Assembly: GCA_050744325.1 (NCBI GenBank)
Contig: JBOGHK010000187.1
Span: 9,470-73,469, forward strand
Reading direction: 5' to 3'
From: DASXTK01 sp050744325
GTDB taxonomy: Bacteria > Actinomycetota > Acidimicrobiia > Acidimicrobiales > VFJN01
DNA length: 64,000 bases
The notes under the pieces: model-generated
Database searches by the model: none
What the model was told of the DNA's origin: nothing
What the model saw: only the letters and a program-made list of their open reading frames with translations
Position numbers and translations under genes: made by a program
Shown: positions 23,064 to 31,684 of the stretch, piece after piece
Layout: every line of letters begins with the position of its first letter
How positions within the stretch are numbered: the stretch's first letter is position 1

Positions 23064-24143
23064 ATGGCCACTCGCCCCAGCCTCGATCAGATCCGGCGAG
23101 CCCCGAAGGTGCTCCTTCACGACCATCTCGACGGCGGCCTGCGGCTGTCAACCGTGGTCGACCTGGCCCGCGAGGCAGGGCACACGCTGCCGACCGCCGA
23201 CCCCGACGACCTGGCCCGCTGGTTCACCGAGGGCGCCTACCGCCACAACCTCGACCTCTACCTCGAGACGTTCGAGCACACCGTCGGGGTCATGCAGACC
23301 AAGGACGCCCTGATCCGCACGGCAGCCGAGTGCGCCGAGGATCTCGCCGCCGACGGCGTCGTCTACGCCGAGGTCCGGTTCGCACCCGAGCTCCACATCG
23401 ACGGGGGGCTCAGCCTCGACGAGGTGGTCGAGTCGGTCTTGGAGGGGTTCCGGATGGGCAGCGCCGGGCGTGGCGTCGTCATCGGCACGCTGCTCACCGC
23501 GATGCGCCACGCCGCGAACTCCAGCGAGATCGCCGACCTGACGCTGCGGCACCGCGATGAGGGGGTCGTCGGCTTCGACATCGCCGGCAGCGAGGCAGGC
23601 AACCCGCCGACCCGGCACCTGGCGGCGTTCCAGGAGATCGCCAAGGCCAACCATCACATCACCATCCATGCCGGCGAGGCCTTCGGCCTGCCGTCGATCT
23701 GGGAAGCCCTGCAGGTCTGCGGCGCCGAGCGCCTCGGCCACGGGGTGCGCATCGTCGACGACATCACCTTCGACGAGAGCGGCCGCGCGCGGTTGGGGCG
23801 GCTGGCCAGCTTCGTACGCGACCGAAGGGTGCCGCTGGAGATGTGCCCCACGTCGAACGTGCACACCGGGGTCGCCGACTCGATCGCCGAGCATCCGATC
23901 GGTCTGCTGACCCGGCTGCGCTTCCGGGTCACGGTGAACACCGACAACCGGCTGATGTCGGCGATCACGCTCAGCGACGAACTCGACAAGCTGGTCGACG
24001 CCTTCGGCTACGGCTGGGACGAGCTCGAGTGGCTCACGATCAACGCCATGAAGTCGACCTTCTGGCCCTTCGACGACCGGCTTCGCATCATCAACGGGCA
24101 GATCAAGCCGGGGTTCGCGGCCCTGCGTGCTGAGGCTCTCTAG
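23064..24143 (+). CDS. add: adenosine deaminase
   Basis: A 359-aa enzyme of the AMP/adenosine deaminase family. Zinc ligands lie in LLHDHLDGGL (H19, H21) and HAGEAFG (H202, with catalytic E205), followed by LGHGVRI (H226) and the zinc-ligand aspartate in VNTDNRLMS. The sequence pattern is that of actinobacterial adenosine deaminases. It hydrolyses adenosine or deoxyadenosine to inosine or deoxyinosine. It stands upstream of deoC and two ALDH genes, which fits nucleoside salvage and catabolism. Confidence 0.93.
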   Translation: MATRPSLDQIRRAPKVLLHDHLDGGLRLSTVVDLAREAGHTLPTADPDDLARWFTEGAYRHNLDLYLETFEHTVGVMQTKDALIRTAAECAEDLAADGVVYAEVRFAPELHIDGGLSLDEVVESVLEGFRMGSAGRGVVIGTLLTAMRHAANSSEIADLTLRHRDEGVVGFDIAGSEAGNPPTRHLAAFQEIAKANHHITIHAGEAFGLPSIWEALQVCGAERLGHGVRIVDDITFDESGRARLGRLASFVRDRRVPLEMCPTSNVHTGVADSIAEHPIGLLTRLRFRVTVNTDNRLMSAITLSDELDKLVDAFGYGWDELEWLTINAMKSTFWPFDDRLRIINGQIKPGFAALRAEAL

Positions 24144-24147
24144 CCGG

Positions 24148-24290
24148 CGCCAGCATCAGGAACAGCGCCGGCAACAGGCGCCGGGCCCGGCGGATCCAGA
24201 ACCGCCGCAGATCGATCCAGCCGCGGTCGGTGTACTCGGTGGCCAGCAGCGCAGTGATGAGGAAGCCGGAGAGGACGAAGAAGAGCGCGC
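24148..24290 (-). pseudogene. acyltransferase-3 (OafA-like) gene remnant
   Basis: About 46 residues in one minus-strand frame (ALFFVLSGFLITALL...RGWIDLRRFWIRRARRLLPALFLML) match the N-terminal transmembrane signature of acyltransferase-3 proteins. The frame loses similarity on both sides and is followed by unrelated sequence, while the family needs about 350 residues or more. It lies in the short gap between add and deoC, so it is a deletion remnant. Confidence 0.6.
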
Positions 24291-24375
24291 TGGATGAGGC
24301 CGTTCGACCGTGCAACGCCTCCGGCCCACGTCGACGCCCAAAGCGGGGACGACACCGCACCAGTAGCCTGACCAG

Positions 24376-25527
24376 GTGGCTGTGGTCTACGAGGGGCCGA
24401 CTGACGTGACGGCGTCCGACGCGGCGCTGCGGCGTTTCCTGCAGGGCCTTCCTGGGGTCGACCACGTGGGCGCCGATGCCCGGGCGGCGACGCTCGCCAC
24501 CCGGTCGATCAAGACCACGGCCAAGGCCTTCGCGCTCGACCTGGCGATCTCGATGATCGACCTCACCACCCTGGAGGGCCAGGACACGCCCGGCAAGGTG
24601 CGGGCCATGTGCGCCAAGGCCCTGCGCCCCGACCCCGCTGACCCGACCTGTCCGCCGGTCGCCGCGGTCTGCGTCTACGGCGACCTGGTGTCCGTGGCCC
24701 GCGAGTCACTTGGCGGCGGTCGGACCGGTGGTGGCAGCACCCCGATCGGCGCCGGCGACGGCAACACCAGCGCCGGCGACGACAACACCGCGGTCGGCGA
24801 CGGCAACACCAGCGCCGGCGACCGCAACACCAGCGCCGGCGACGACAACACTGCGGTCGGCGACGGCGCAGACGGCACCAACGACGGCGCGGACGGCAGC
24901 GGGGGCGTGCCTGGGCTCGGGGGCCGGATGCAGGTGGCGGCGGTCGCCACCGCGTTCCCGTCCGGGCGTGCGTCGCTCGACGTCAAGCTGGCCGACGTCA
25001 AGGCGGCGGTCGCCGCGGGCGCCGACGAGATCGACATGGTGATCGACCGGGGCGCGTTCCTGGCCGGCCGCTACCTCGACGTCCACGACGAGATCGTCGC
25101 CACCAGGCAGGCCTGTGGTGACGCCCACCTCAAGGTGATCCTCGAGACCGGCGAGCTGGCGACATACGACAACGTCCGGCGGGCGTCGTGGCTGGCCATG
25201 TTGGCGGGCGCCGACTTCGTCAAGACCTCGACCGGCAAGGTGTCGCCCGCCGCCACGCTGCCGGTCACGCTGGTGATGCTCGAAGCGGTCCGCGACTTCC
25301 GCGACCTGACCGGGCGCCACGTCGGCGTCAAGGCGGCGGGCGGCATCCGCACGGCGAAGGACGCGATCCGCTACCTGGTGCTGGTGAACGAGACCGCCGG
25401 TGACGACTGGCTGACCCCCGACGGGTTCCGGCTCGGCGCCTCGACGCTACTCAACGACCTGCTCATGCAGCGCCGCAAGCTCGCGACCGGCCACTATGCC
25501 GGGCCGGACTACTTCACCCTCGACTGA
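24376..25527 (+). CDS. deoC: deoxyribose-phosphate aldolase with low-complexity insert
   Basis: A 383-aa DERA. The catalytic Schiff-base lysine is in FVKTSTGKVSP (K283) and the proton-relay lysine in KAAGGIRTAKDA (K319). It cleaves 2-deoxyribose-5-phosphate to glyceraldehyde-3-phosphate and acetaldehyde. It is about 50-60 residues longer than human-type DERA because of an insert around residues 115-178 made of glycine/aspartate/asparagine/threonine heptads. The GTG start is at 24376. The two ALDH genes directly downstream can oxidise the acetaldehyde. Confidence 0.93.
   Translation: MAVVYEGPTDVTASDAALRRFLQGLPGVDHVGADARAATLATRSIKTTAKAFALDLAISMIDLTTLEGQDTPGKVRAMCAKALRPDPADPTCPPVAAVCVYGDLVSVARESLGGGRTGGGSTPIGAGDGNTSAGDDNTAVGDGNTSAGDRNTSAGDDNTAVGDGADGTNDGADGSGGVPGLGGRMQVAAVATAFPSGRASLDVKLADVKAAVAAGADEIDMVIDRGAFLAGRYLDVHDEIVATRQACGDAHLKVILETGELATYDNVRRASWLAMLAGADFVKTSTGKVSPAATLPVTLVMLEAVRDFRDLTGRHVGVKAAGGIRTAKDAIRYLVLVNETAGDDWLTPDGFRLGASTLLNDLLMQRRKLATGHYAGPDYFTLD
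24754..24858 (+). repeat. five tandem 21-bp units inside deoC
   Basis: Five in-frame heptapeptide units of the form GD-x-N-T-x-x (GDGNTSA, GDDNTAV, GDGNTSA, GDRNTSA, GDDNTAV), each 21 bp, followed by two degraded units (GDGADGT, NDGADGS). The repeats are almost identical at DNA level, so the tract is likely to vary in copy number. Confidence 0.9.
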
Positions 25528-25540
25528 CCCGGGATCCGCG

Positions 25541-26977
25541 ATGCCCACCTTCGACTACGCCCCCGCCCCGGAATCCCGCTCGATCGCCGACGTGAAGCAG
25601 TCCTACGGGCTGTTCATCGGCGGCGAGTTCGTCGACCCGGTCGACGGCGTGCCGTTCAAGACCGTCAACCCCGCCACCGAGGAGGTGCTCGCAGAGGTCG
25701 CCGCGGCCGGCCCCCAGGACGTCGACCGCGCCGTCGCCGCGGCCCGCACCGCCTATGACACCGTCTGGTCGAGGCTGCCGGGCCGCGAGCGGGCGAAGTA
25801 CCTCTACCGGCTGGCCCGCATCGTCCAGGAGCGGGGACGCGAGCTGGCGGTGCTCGAGACCATCGACAACGGCAAGCCGATCCGAGAGAGCCGCGACGTC
25901 GACATCCCGCTGGTGGCCGCGCACCTCTTCTACTACGCCGGCTGGGCGGACAAGCTCGGCTACGCCGGATTCGGCACGGACCCCCGCCCCCTCGGCGTCG
26001 CCGGCCAGGTGATCCCCTGGAACTTCCCGCTGCTGATGCTGGCGTGGAAGATCGCGCCGGCACTGGCGGCCGGCAACACCGTTGTGCTCAAGCCCGCCGA
26101 GACGACCCCGCTCACCGCGTTGACCTTCGCCGAGATCTGCCAGCAGGCCGACCTCCCGCCCGGGGTGCTCAACATCGTCACGGGCGCGGGCGACACCGGC
26201 CGCGCGGTGGTCGAGCATCCCGGCGTCGACAAGGTGGCGTTCACCGGCTCGACCGAGGTCGGCCGCCAGATCGCCACCTCGGTGGCCGGCACGTCCAAGA
26301 AGGTGACCCTCGAGCTCGGGGGCAAGGCCGCCAACGTGGTGTTCGACGACGCCCCGATCGACCAGGCCGTCGAGGGCATCGTCAACGGGATCTTCTTCAA
26401 CCAGGGCCACGTGTGCTGTGCCGGCAGCCGCCTGCTGGTGCAGGAGTCGATCGCCGACGACCTGCTCGATCGGCTCAAGCGGCGGCTCGGCACGTTGCGA
26501 CTGGGCGACCCGATGGACAAGAACACCGACGTCGGGGCCATCAACAGCGCGGAGCAGCTGGAGCGGATCCGGCTGCTGTCCGACATCGGCGAACAGGAGG
26601 GCGCGGAGCGCTGGTCGGCACCGTGCGAGCTGCCCGACCGCGGCTTCTGGTTCCCCCCGACGGTGTTCACGGGGGTCACTCAGGCCCATCGCATCGCCCG
26701 TGAGGAGGTCTTCGGTCCGGTGCTGTCGGTGCTCAGCTTCCGCACGCCCGCCGAAGCGGTCGAGAAGGCGAACAACACGCCGTACGGCTTGTCGGCCGGG
26801 GTGTGGACCGAGAAGGGCAGCCGCATCCTGTGGATGGCCCAGAAGCTGCGGGCCGGGGTGGTGTGGGCGAACACGTTCAACCGCTTCGACCCGTCCAGCC
26901 CGTTCGGGGGCTACAAGGAATCGGGCTATGGCCGCGAGGGCGGCCGCCACGGCCTGGAGGCGTACCTCGATGTCTGA
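25541..26977 (+). CDS. aldehyde dehydrogenase (NAD(P)-dependent), catalytic
   Basis: A full-length 478-aa ALDH: GQVIPWNFPLLM, the Glu motif LELGGKAANVVF (E258), and the catalytic cysteine in NQGHVCCAGSR (C292). ATG 25541 is the probable start, 13 bp after deoC. It most likely oxidises acetaldehyde from deoxyribose-phosphate cleavage or other short aldehydes to the acid. It overlaps the next ALDH gene by eight bases. Confidence 0.92.
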   Translation: MPTFDYAPAPESRSIADVKQSYGLFIGGEFVDPVDGVPFKTVNPATEEVLAEVAAAGPQDVDRAVAAARTAYDTVWSRLPGRERAKYLYRLARIVQERGRELAVLETIDNGKPIRESRDVDIPLVAAHLFYYAGWADKLGYAGFGTDPRPLGVAGQVIPWNFPLLMLAWKIAPALAAGNTVVLKPAETTPLTALTFAEICQQADLPPGVLNIVTGAGDTGRAVVEHPGVDKVAFTGSTEVGRQIATSVAGTSKKVTLELGGKAANVVFDDAPIDQAVEGIVNGIFFNQGHVCCAGSRLLVQESIADDLLDRLKRRLGTLRLGDPMDKNTDVGAINSAEQLERIRLLSDIGEQEGAERWSAPCELPDRGFWFPPTVFTGVTQAHRIAREEVFGPVLSVLSFRTPAEAVEKANNTPYGLSAGVWTEKGSRILWMAQKLRAGVVWANTFNRFDPSSPFGGYKESGYGREGGRHGLEAYLDV

Positions 26978-27884
26978 GTCGGAGGCTGGTCCGGCTACGA
27001 CGGCGTCGACCAACGGTCGACTCGGCGTCCGCAAGACCTACAAGCTGTTCGTCGGGGGTGCGTTCCCCCGCTCGGAGTCCGGCCGGTCCTACGAGGTGCG
27101 CTCGGTGCGCGACGATCGGTTCTTGGCCAACGCCGCGCTCGCGTCCCGCAAGGACGCCCGCGACGCGGTGGTCGCCGCCCGCAAGGCCGTGGCGGGGTGG
27201 TCGGGCGCGACGGCGTACAACCGCGGCCAGGTCCTGTACCGGGTGGCCGAGATGCTGGAGGGACGCCGGGCGCAGTTCGTCGCCGAGGTGGTGGACGGCG
27301 AGGGGCTGAAGCCCCGCAAGGCCGAGGGCGTGGTCGACGCCGCCATCGACCGGTGGGTCTGGTACGCGGGTTGGAGCGACAAGATCGCCCAGGTCCAGGG
27401 CTCGTCGAACCCGGTGGCGGGCCCGTACTTCGACTTCTCGGTGCCCGAGCCGACCGGCGTCGTGGCGTTGGTGGCCCCGCAGCGGTCGTCGCTGTTGGGC
27501 CTGGTGTCCGTGGTGGCACCGGCGATCGTGTCGGGCAACTCGTGTGTGGTGGTCACGGCCGAGCGGGCGCCGTTACCGGCGATCACGCTGAGCGAGGTGC
27601 TCGCAACGTCGGATCTGCCGGGTGGCGTGGTCAACGTGCTGACCGGGCGGGTGGCCGAGATCGCCCCGTGGCTGGCGTCGCACATGGACGTGAACGCCGT
27701 CGACCTCTGCGGCGTCGACGATGCCGACCTGGCCAAGGAGCTGGAGGAGGCCGCGGCAGGCAACCTCAAGCGCGTCATACGCCCGCCGGCCGGCGGCGAG
27801 CCCGACTGGACGGCGGACCCCGGGCTGACCCGGATGCTGGCGTTCCTCGAGACCAAGACGGTCTGGCACCCGGTCGGCATCTAG
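26970..27884 (+). CDS. aldehyde dehydrogenase-like protein lacking the catalytic half
   Basis: A 304-aa protein with the N-terminal coenzyme-binding part of ALDH (KTYKLFVGGAFPRSESGRSY, VVAARKAVAGWSGATAYNRGQVLYRVAEMLEG, VPEPTGVVALVAPQRSSLLGL). It ends after the Rossmann part. The ELGGK glutamate and the catalytic cysteine region are absent, and a different tail replaces them (FLETKTVWHPVGI). It overlaps the catalytic ALDH gene. The intact reading frame and good codon use suggest a maintained non-catalytic subunit rather than decay. The same full/short ALDH pair beside deoC recurs in actinomycetes, to my knowledge. Confidence 0.8.
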   Translation: MSESEAGPATTASTNGRLGVRKTYKLFVGGAFPRSESGRSYEVRSVRDDRFLANAALASRKDARDAVVAARKAVAGWSGATAYNRGQVLYRVAEMLEGRRAQFVAEVVDGEGLKPRKAEGVVDAAIDRWVWYAGWSDKIAQVQGSSNPVAGPYFDFSVPEPTGVVALVAPQRSSLLGLVSVVAPAIVSGNSCVVVTAERAPLPAITLSEVLATSDLPGGVVNVLTGRVAEIAPWLASHMDVNAVDLCGVDDADLAKELEEAAAGNLKRVIRPPAGGEPDWTADPGLTRMLAFLETKTVWHPVGI

Positions 27885-28636
27885 CTCGCCGCGCCGGCGC
27901 GGAGCATCGCCCGGTAGCTGGGCAGATCGCTGGCCTGGCCCAGCGAGTCGGCGACCCGATCACGCGCCGCCTGCTCGTCGGCGGTGACCGTGACCGGCAA
28001 GCTCACCACCACCCGCGGGGGCGGTCGGCCAGCGGCCTCGGCTGCGGCAGTGATCCGAGGGACGACGTGGCTGCTCAGCGCCTTGGGCCCCGTCCACGTG
28101 ACGATCGTCCCCTCGACCAGCTCGCCGGCGATCCGTAGCAGTGCCGGGCCGAGCGCTGCGACCAACACCGGGGGCGGAGCGGCGCCGGTCACACCCACAG
28201 CGCCGACCGCGCTGAGGGTCTCGCCGCGGTAGTCGATCGTTTCGCCGTGCAGCAGCGGGATCAGTGCCGTCAGGTACTCGCGCACGTGCCGGCCCGGCCG
28301 GTCGAAGCCCAAGCCGAAGCTGCCCTCGACGATCACCTGATGGCTGGGACCGAGACCGAGCGTCAGTCGGTTGCCGGTCGCCGCCTGCACGGTGAGTGCC
28401 TGGCTGGCCAGCATCAGCGGGTGCCGCGGGTAGGTCGCCACGACTGCGGTGCCGAATCCCACGTCCGGGACCCGCCCGCCGAGGGCACCCAGGAGGGTGA
28501 GGGCGTCCCAGCTGAACAGCTGGGCCGACCAGAGCTGCCGGAACCCGGCAGCACGGGCGGCATTGGCCTCGGACGCGATGTCCTCGAAGGTCTGCGGGCC
28601 GTCGAGGTCGAGGCCCATGGTTGTTCCGATGCGCAT
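27881..28636 (-). CDS. LLM-class (luciferase-like) F420-dependent-type oxidoreductase
   Basis: A 251-aa TIM-barrel protein with the LLM pattern: MRIGTTMGLDLDGPQTFEDIASEANAARAAGFRQLWSAQLFSWDALTLLGAL, GTAVVATYPRHPLMLASQALTVQAATGNRLTLGLGPSH, and HVREYLTALIPLLHG. The motifs are those of actinobacterial F420-dependent members, but cofactor choice (F420 or FMN) is inferred. It is somewhat short. It is divergent from the TetR gene, 30 bp away, and is its likely target. Confidence 0.85.
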   Translation of the reverse strand: MRIGTTMGLDLDGPQTFEDIASEANAARAAGFRQLWSAQLFSWDALTLLGALGGRVPDVGFGTAVVATYPRHPLMLASQALTVQAATGNRLTLGLGPSHQVIVEGSFGLGFDRPGRHVREYLTALIPLLHGETIDYRGETLSAVGAVGVTGAAPPPVLVAALGPALLRIAGELVEGTIVTWTGPKALSSHVVPRITAAAEAAGRPPPRVVVSLPVTVTADEQAARDRVADSLGQASDLPSYRAMLRAGAAS

Positions 28637-28660
28637 GGCAGGCGGGTCCCTCCTACTATT

Positions 28661-28697
28661 CGGAGCATGCCTCCGCAACATACGGAGCAGTCCTCCG
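28661..28697. promoter_or_regulatory. two tandem palindromic operators between LLM and tetR
   Basis: CGGAGCATGCCTCCG (28661-28675) and CGGAGCAGTCCTCCG (28683-28697) share the form CGGAG-N5-CTCCG, with centres 22 bp (two helical turns) apart. They cover the annotated TetR start and the start region of the divergent gene. This is the layout expected for an autoregulated TetR repressor. Confidence 0.65.
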
Positions 28698-29320
28698 CTT
28701 TGCAAGGTCGACAGCTGCGCGTCGACGCACGGCGCAACCGCGAGCGATTGCTCGACGTCGCGCTCCAGGCGTTCACCGACCATGGCGTCACGGCATCGCT
28801 CGACGACATCGCCCGGCGCGCCGGCGTGGGGATCGGCACCCTGTACCGCCACTTCCCCTCGCGCGACGCCCTCATCGACGCACTGATCGGCGACGGCGTC
28901 GACGATCTCTGCGAGATGGGCGCCGAGCTGGTCGATGCCTCGGATCCGCTGGATGCTCTGACCCGCTGGCTCCGGGCACTGGTCGACCACGCCGCCCGAT
29001 TCCGAGGCCTCGCGGCATCGATCACCGCCGCCGCGCCCACCACGTACGACGGCGCGCTCGCCAACTCCTGCGCCTCGGTGAACGCGGCTGGCAGTGCGCT
29101 GATGGCGCAGGCCCGAGCGGCCGGGGTCCTCCGAGACGACGTCGCCGACGCGGACATCATCGACCTCACAGCATCGATCGCGTGGATCCGCGAGCACGCA
29201 CCACGGGACGACGGCCAGATCGACCGGTTGCTTGGCTTGGTGATCGATGCCATCACTGTCAGCACGGATCACGCGCCGCGAGACGGCCGCCCGACCGACC
29301 CAGCGAGGAGCCGACGATGA
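28667..29320 (+). CDS. TetR-family transcriptional regulator
   Basis: A 217-aa regulator with the TetR N-terminal helix-turn-helix: RNRERLLDVALQAFTDHGVTASLDDIARRAGVGIGTLYRHFPSRDALIDAL. The C-terminal ligand domain is not classifiable. ATG 28667 lies inside the first operator palindrome; the in-frame TTG near 28704 could be the true start and would leave both palindromes upstream. Its stop overlaps the start of the VOC gene (ATGA). It probably controls itself, the VOC gene and the divergent LLM gene. Confidence 0.9.
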   Translation: MPPQHTEQSSALQGRQLRVDARRNRERLLDVALQAFTDHGVTASLDDIARRAGVGIGTLYRHFPSRDALIDALIGDGVDDLCEMGAELVDASDPLDALTRWLRALVDHAARFRGLAASITAAAPTTYDGALANSCASVNAAGSALMAQARAAGVLRDDVADADIIDLTASIAWIREHAPRDDGQIDRLLGLVIDAITVSTDHAPRDGRPTDPARSRR

Positions 29321-29919
29321 CCGAGGCCACAACGACCGTCACGACCACCGCGACGACCTCAGCCCGCGCGGCCACCGAGGTCGAAGGCGACGACGGGTTC
29401 ACGTTCCTCGGCATCAACCATCTCGCCCTGGTGTGCCGCGACATGGCCCGAACCGTCGAGTTCTACACCGAGGTGTTGGGCCTCCCGCTGGTCAAGACCA
29501 TCGCCATCCCTGGCGGCGGCCAACACTTCTTCTTCGACTGCGGCGGCGGCGACTGCCTGGCGTTCTTCTGGTTCCCCGAGGCGCCGGAGCCGGTCCCCGG
29601 CATCTCCGGTGCGCCCGCGCTGCCCGGCCGAGGGCCGCTCGAATCGGCCATCGGGTCGATGAACCACGTGGCGTTCAACGTCCCGGCCGAACGCATCGAG
29701 GAGTACCGCGAGCGCCTGATCGCCCGGGGCATCGACTGCACGGTGATGATCAACCACGACGACAGCCCGGCCACGGTCACCGAGGAAATGCACCCGGGGG
29801 TCTTCATCCGATCGGTGTACTTCTTCGACCCCGACGGGATCCTGCTCGAGCTCGCGGCGTGGACCCGTGCCTTGACCCGCGCCGACGTCGCCCACGAGCC
29901 CGAGTCGCCCAGCACCTGA
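29317..29919 (+). CDS. VOC/glyoxalase-family metalloenzyme
   Basis: A 200-aa vicinal-oxygen-chelate protein. After a Thr/Ala-rich N-terminus it reads GINHLALVCRDMARTVEFYTEVLGLPLVKT, then MNHVAFNVPAERIEEYRERLIARGI and VYFFDPDGILLELAAWT. These give the usual His...His...Glu metal ligands over two beta-alpha-beta-beta-beta units. GAGGAG precedes the ATG. It is translationally coupled to tetR. Likely a dioxygenase or lyase acting on small organics; the substrate is unknown. Confidence 0.85.
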   Translation: MTEATTTVTTTATTSARAATEVEGDDGFTFLGINHLALVCRDMARTVEFYTEVLGLPLVKTIAIPGGGQHFFFDCGGGDCLAFFWFPEAPEPVPGISGAPALPGRGPLESAIGSMNHVAFNVPAERIEEYRERLIARGIDCTVMINHDDSPATVTEEMHPGVFIRSVYFFDPDGILLELAAWTRALTRADVAHEPESPST

Positions 29920-30021
29920 TCTGTTGAGCCAGGGGAGCGACCGCGGCGGCGGGGCCGCGCCGACGACCTACGATGCGCCCGATGGGGCGAGTGACGGCGG
30001 CGCGGTGGGCGCGGTGATCGC

Positions 30022-30993
30022 ATGAGTGGGTTGCAAGCTGGGTGGCTGCCCGATCCGACGGGCCGTCATGAGTACCGCTGGTGGGACGGCAGCGGCTGGT
30101 CGGACGTGGTCGCGGACGGGGGCGTCGAGAGGTCCGACCCGCTCGCCTCCGCCCATCGGGCCCATCAGGCCCAACCTCACCACCAGCAGCACCACCAGCA
30201 GTCCCAGCAGCACGAGCACCAGCACCAACGACATCTCGGCGGCCACCTGCAGGTCGACAGCGCAACCGCCCCGCGGCACGCGGCAGGCAACGGTGCCGAC
30301 AGGTCGAACCGGCAGACCTACATGGTCATGGGCATCCTGGCGATCCCGCTGGTCCTGCTGCTGGTCGCGCTCGCGGTGGTGGTCGGCAACAACGGCGGAG
30401 ACGACGACGACGGCGGCGGCGGCACCGACCAGGTGGCCGCCGTCTCCCCACGCGAGGCACTGATCACCATCGACGACATGCCGACGGGTTGGGAGGCGTC
30501 CGACGTCGGCGGTGCCCCCGGCGAGAACAAGGTCTGCGAGCCCCGGCTCGAGGCCCCCGAACCGCCACGAGAGATCGAGGCCAGCTTCGACCGGTCCCAG
30601 CCTTCAGGGGCCCTCGGTCACACGATCATCGAGACCACGCCCGACTTCGCCGCCGACTTCGTCGACGACGCCCAACGGCAGGCCAACACCTGTGGGACGT
30701 TCACCGAGGAGTACACCGCCGGGGGCGAGACCTACAGCTTCACCGCGACCTCCGAGGTCGTCACCGGCCCGACGTTCGGCGACCAGACGGTCTGGTACGT
30801 GATCCACACCGAGTACGCCGAGCCTGCGCCGAGCAGCCACGACGTGGTGGTCTGCCTCGACCGACACGGTGGTGTGATCAGCGAAGTGGTCTTGTCGACC
30901 TCGCCGCCGCCGATGCGCGACGAGGATCGGGCACTGGTCGAGGACCTGATCCGCACGGCGTCCGAGCGGCTTCAGGGCGGCACTCCCGACTGA
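30022..30993 (+). CDS. DUF2510 membrane protein with His/Gln-rich linker
   Basis: A 323-aa protein. It begins with a DUF2510 module (GWLPDPTGRHEYRWWDGSGWSDVV), typical of actinobacterial envelope proteins. A His/Gln-rich linker (HHQQHHQQSQQHEHQHQRH) and one transmembrane helix (MGILAIPLVLLLVALAVVVG, about residues 109-128) follow. The acidic extracytoplasmic domain of about 190 residues has two cysteines and no known catalytic motif. The linker could bind metal. Function unknown. Confidence 0.85.
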   Translation: MSGLQAGWLPDPTGRHEYRWWDGSGWSDVVADGGVERSDPLASAHRAHQAQPHHQQHHQQSQQHEHQHQRHLGGHLQVDSATAPRHAAGNGADRSNRQTYMVMGILAIPLVLLLVALAVVVGNNGGDDDDGGGGTDQVAAVSPREALITIDDMPTGWEASDVGGAPGENKVCEPRLEAPEPPREIEASFDRSQPSGALGHTIIETTPDFAADFVDDAQRQANTCGTFTEEYTAGGETYSFTATSEVVTGPTFGDQTVWYVIHTEYAEPAPSSHDVVVCLDRHGGVISEVVLSTSPPPMRDEDRALVEDLIRTASERLQGGTPD

Positions 30994-31027
30994 GCCAGAG
31001 ACCGGTCACGATCGAGAGGAGACGCCG

Positions 31028-31513
31028 GTGACCACGGAGACCGACGACGCCGTCGCGCTGTTGCGGCTGCAGGGCAGATACGCCGACGTCGTGACGCGGC
31101 GGGCGTGGGACGAGCTGTCCGAGCTGTTCCTGCCCGACACCGAGATCCTCCTCGACACCGTGACCGCAACGCCCCGGCTCCTCGCCGGGCCCGAGGAGTT
31201 CGGCCGCTTCGTGGCCGGCGCCGTCGAGCGCTTCGACTACTTCGCCTTCGTCGTCCTCAACAGCGTGGTCGACGTCGACGGCCCGGACGTCGCCGGCGGA
31301 CGCATGTTCATGTGCGAGATCCGCCACGAGGCCGGCGCCCCCGCCGATGCCACCGGCTCCTGGCACAACGCCTACGGCGTCTACCAGGACCGTTACCGGC
31401 GCGTCGACGGGCGCTGGTGGTTCGCCGAGCGCCGCTACCGCTCGATGGCCCGCACCGGCCCCGAGCCCGCGGTCTTCGGCCTCCCGCCCGACATGGAGCG
31501 TGACGATCTCTGA
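31028..31513 (+). CDS. SnoaL/NTF2-like protein
   Basis: A 161-aa single-domain alpha+beta-barrel protein: LLRLQGRYADVVTRRAWDELSELFLPDTEILLDT at the start and YQDRYRRVDGRWWFAERRYRSM at the end, the SnoaL_4-type pattern. The GTG start has GAGGAG about nine bases upstream. Such proteins are small-molecule binding or isomerase/dehydratase-like enzymes. No specific role is evident. Confidence 0.82.
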   Translation: MTTETDDAVALLRLQGRYADVVTRRAWDELSELFLPDTEILLDTVTATPRLLAGPEEFGRFVAGAVERFDYFAFVVLNSVVDVDGPDVAGGRMFMCEIRHEAGAPADATGSWHNAYGVYQDRYRRVDGRWWFAERRYRSMARTGPEPAVFGLPPDMERDDL

Positions 31514-31684
31514 CGCGTCAGCCGCTAGATCGACTCCGGCTACATCGGCCCCCAAATCGTGCCGGCGACCGTTCGAGCGATGAACACCTGAGACCCGGCT
31601 GACATTCCCGTTACCGGGCTGCCGCGATGAGTTTCTCCTGGCTGCGTGGTCTGAGCTTCGACGCCGCGCGAAGGAGATGCTCAG

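Noticed and set aside
25514..27034. 506-codon minus-strand open frame opposite the ALDH genes
   Set aside because: The plus-strand ALDH has catalytic motifs. The antisense frame is an artefact of codon bias.
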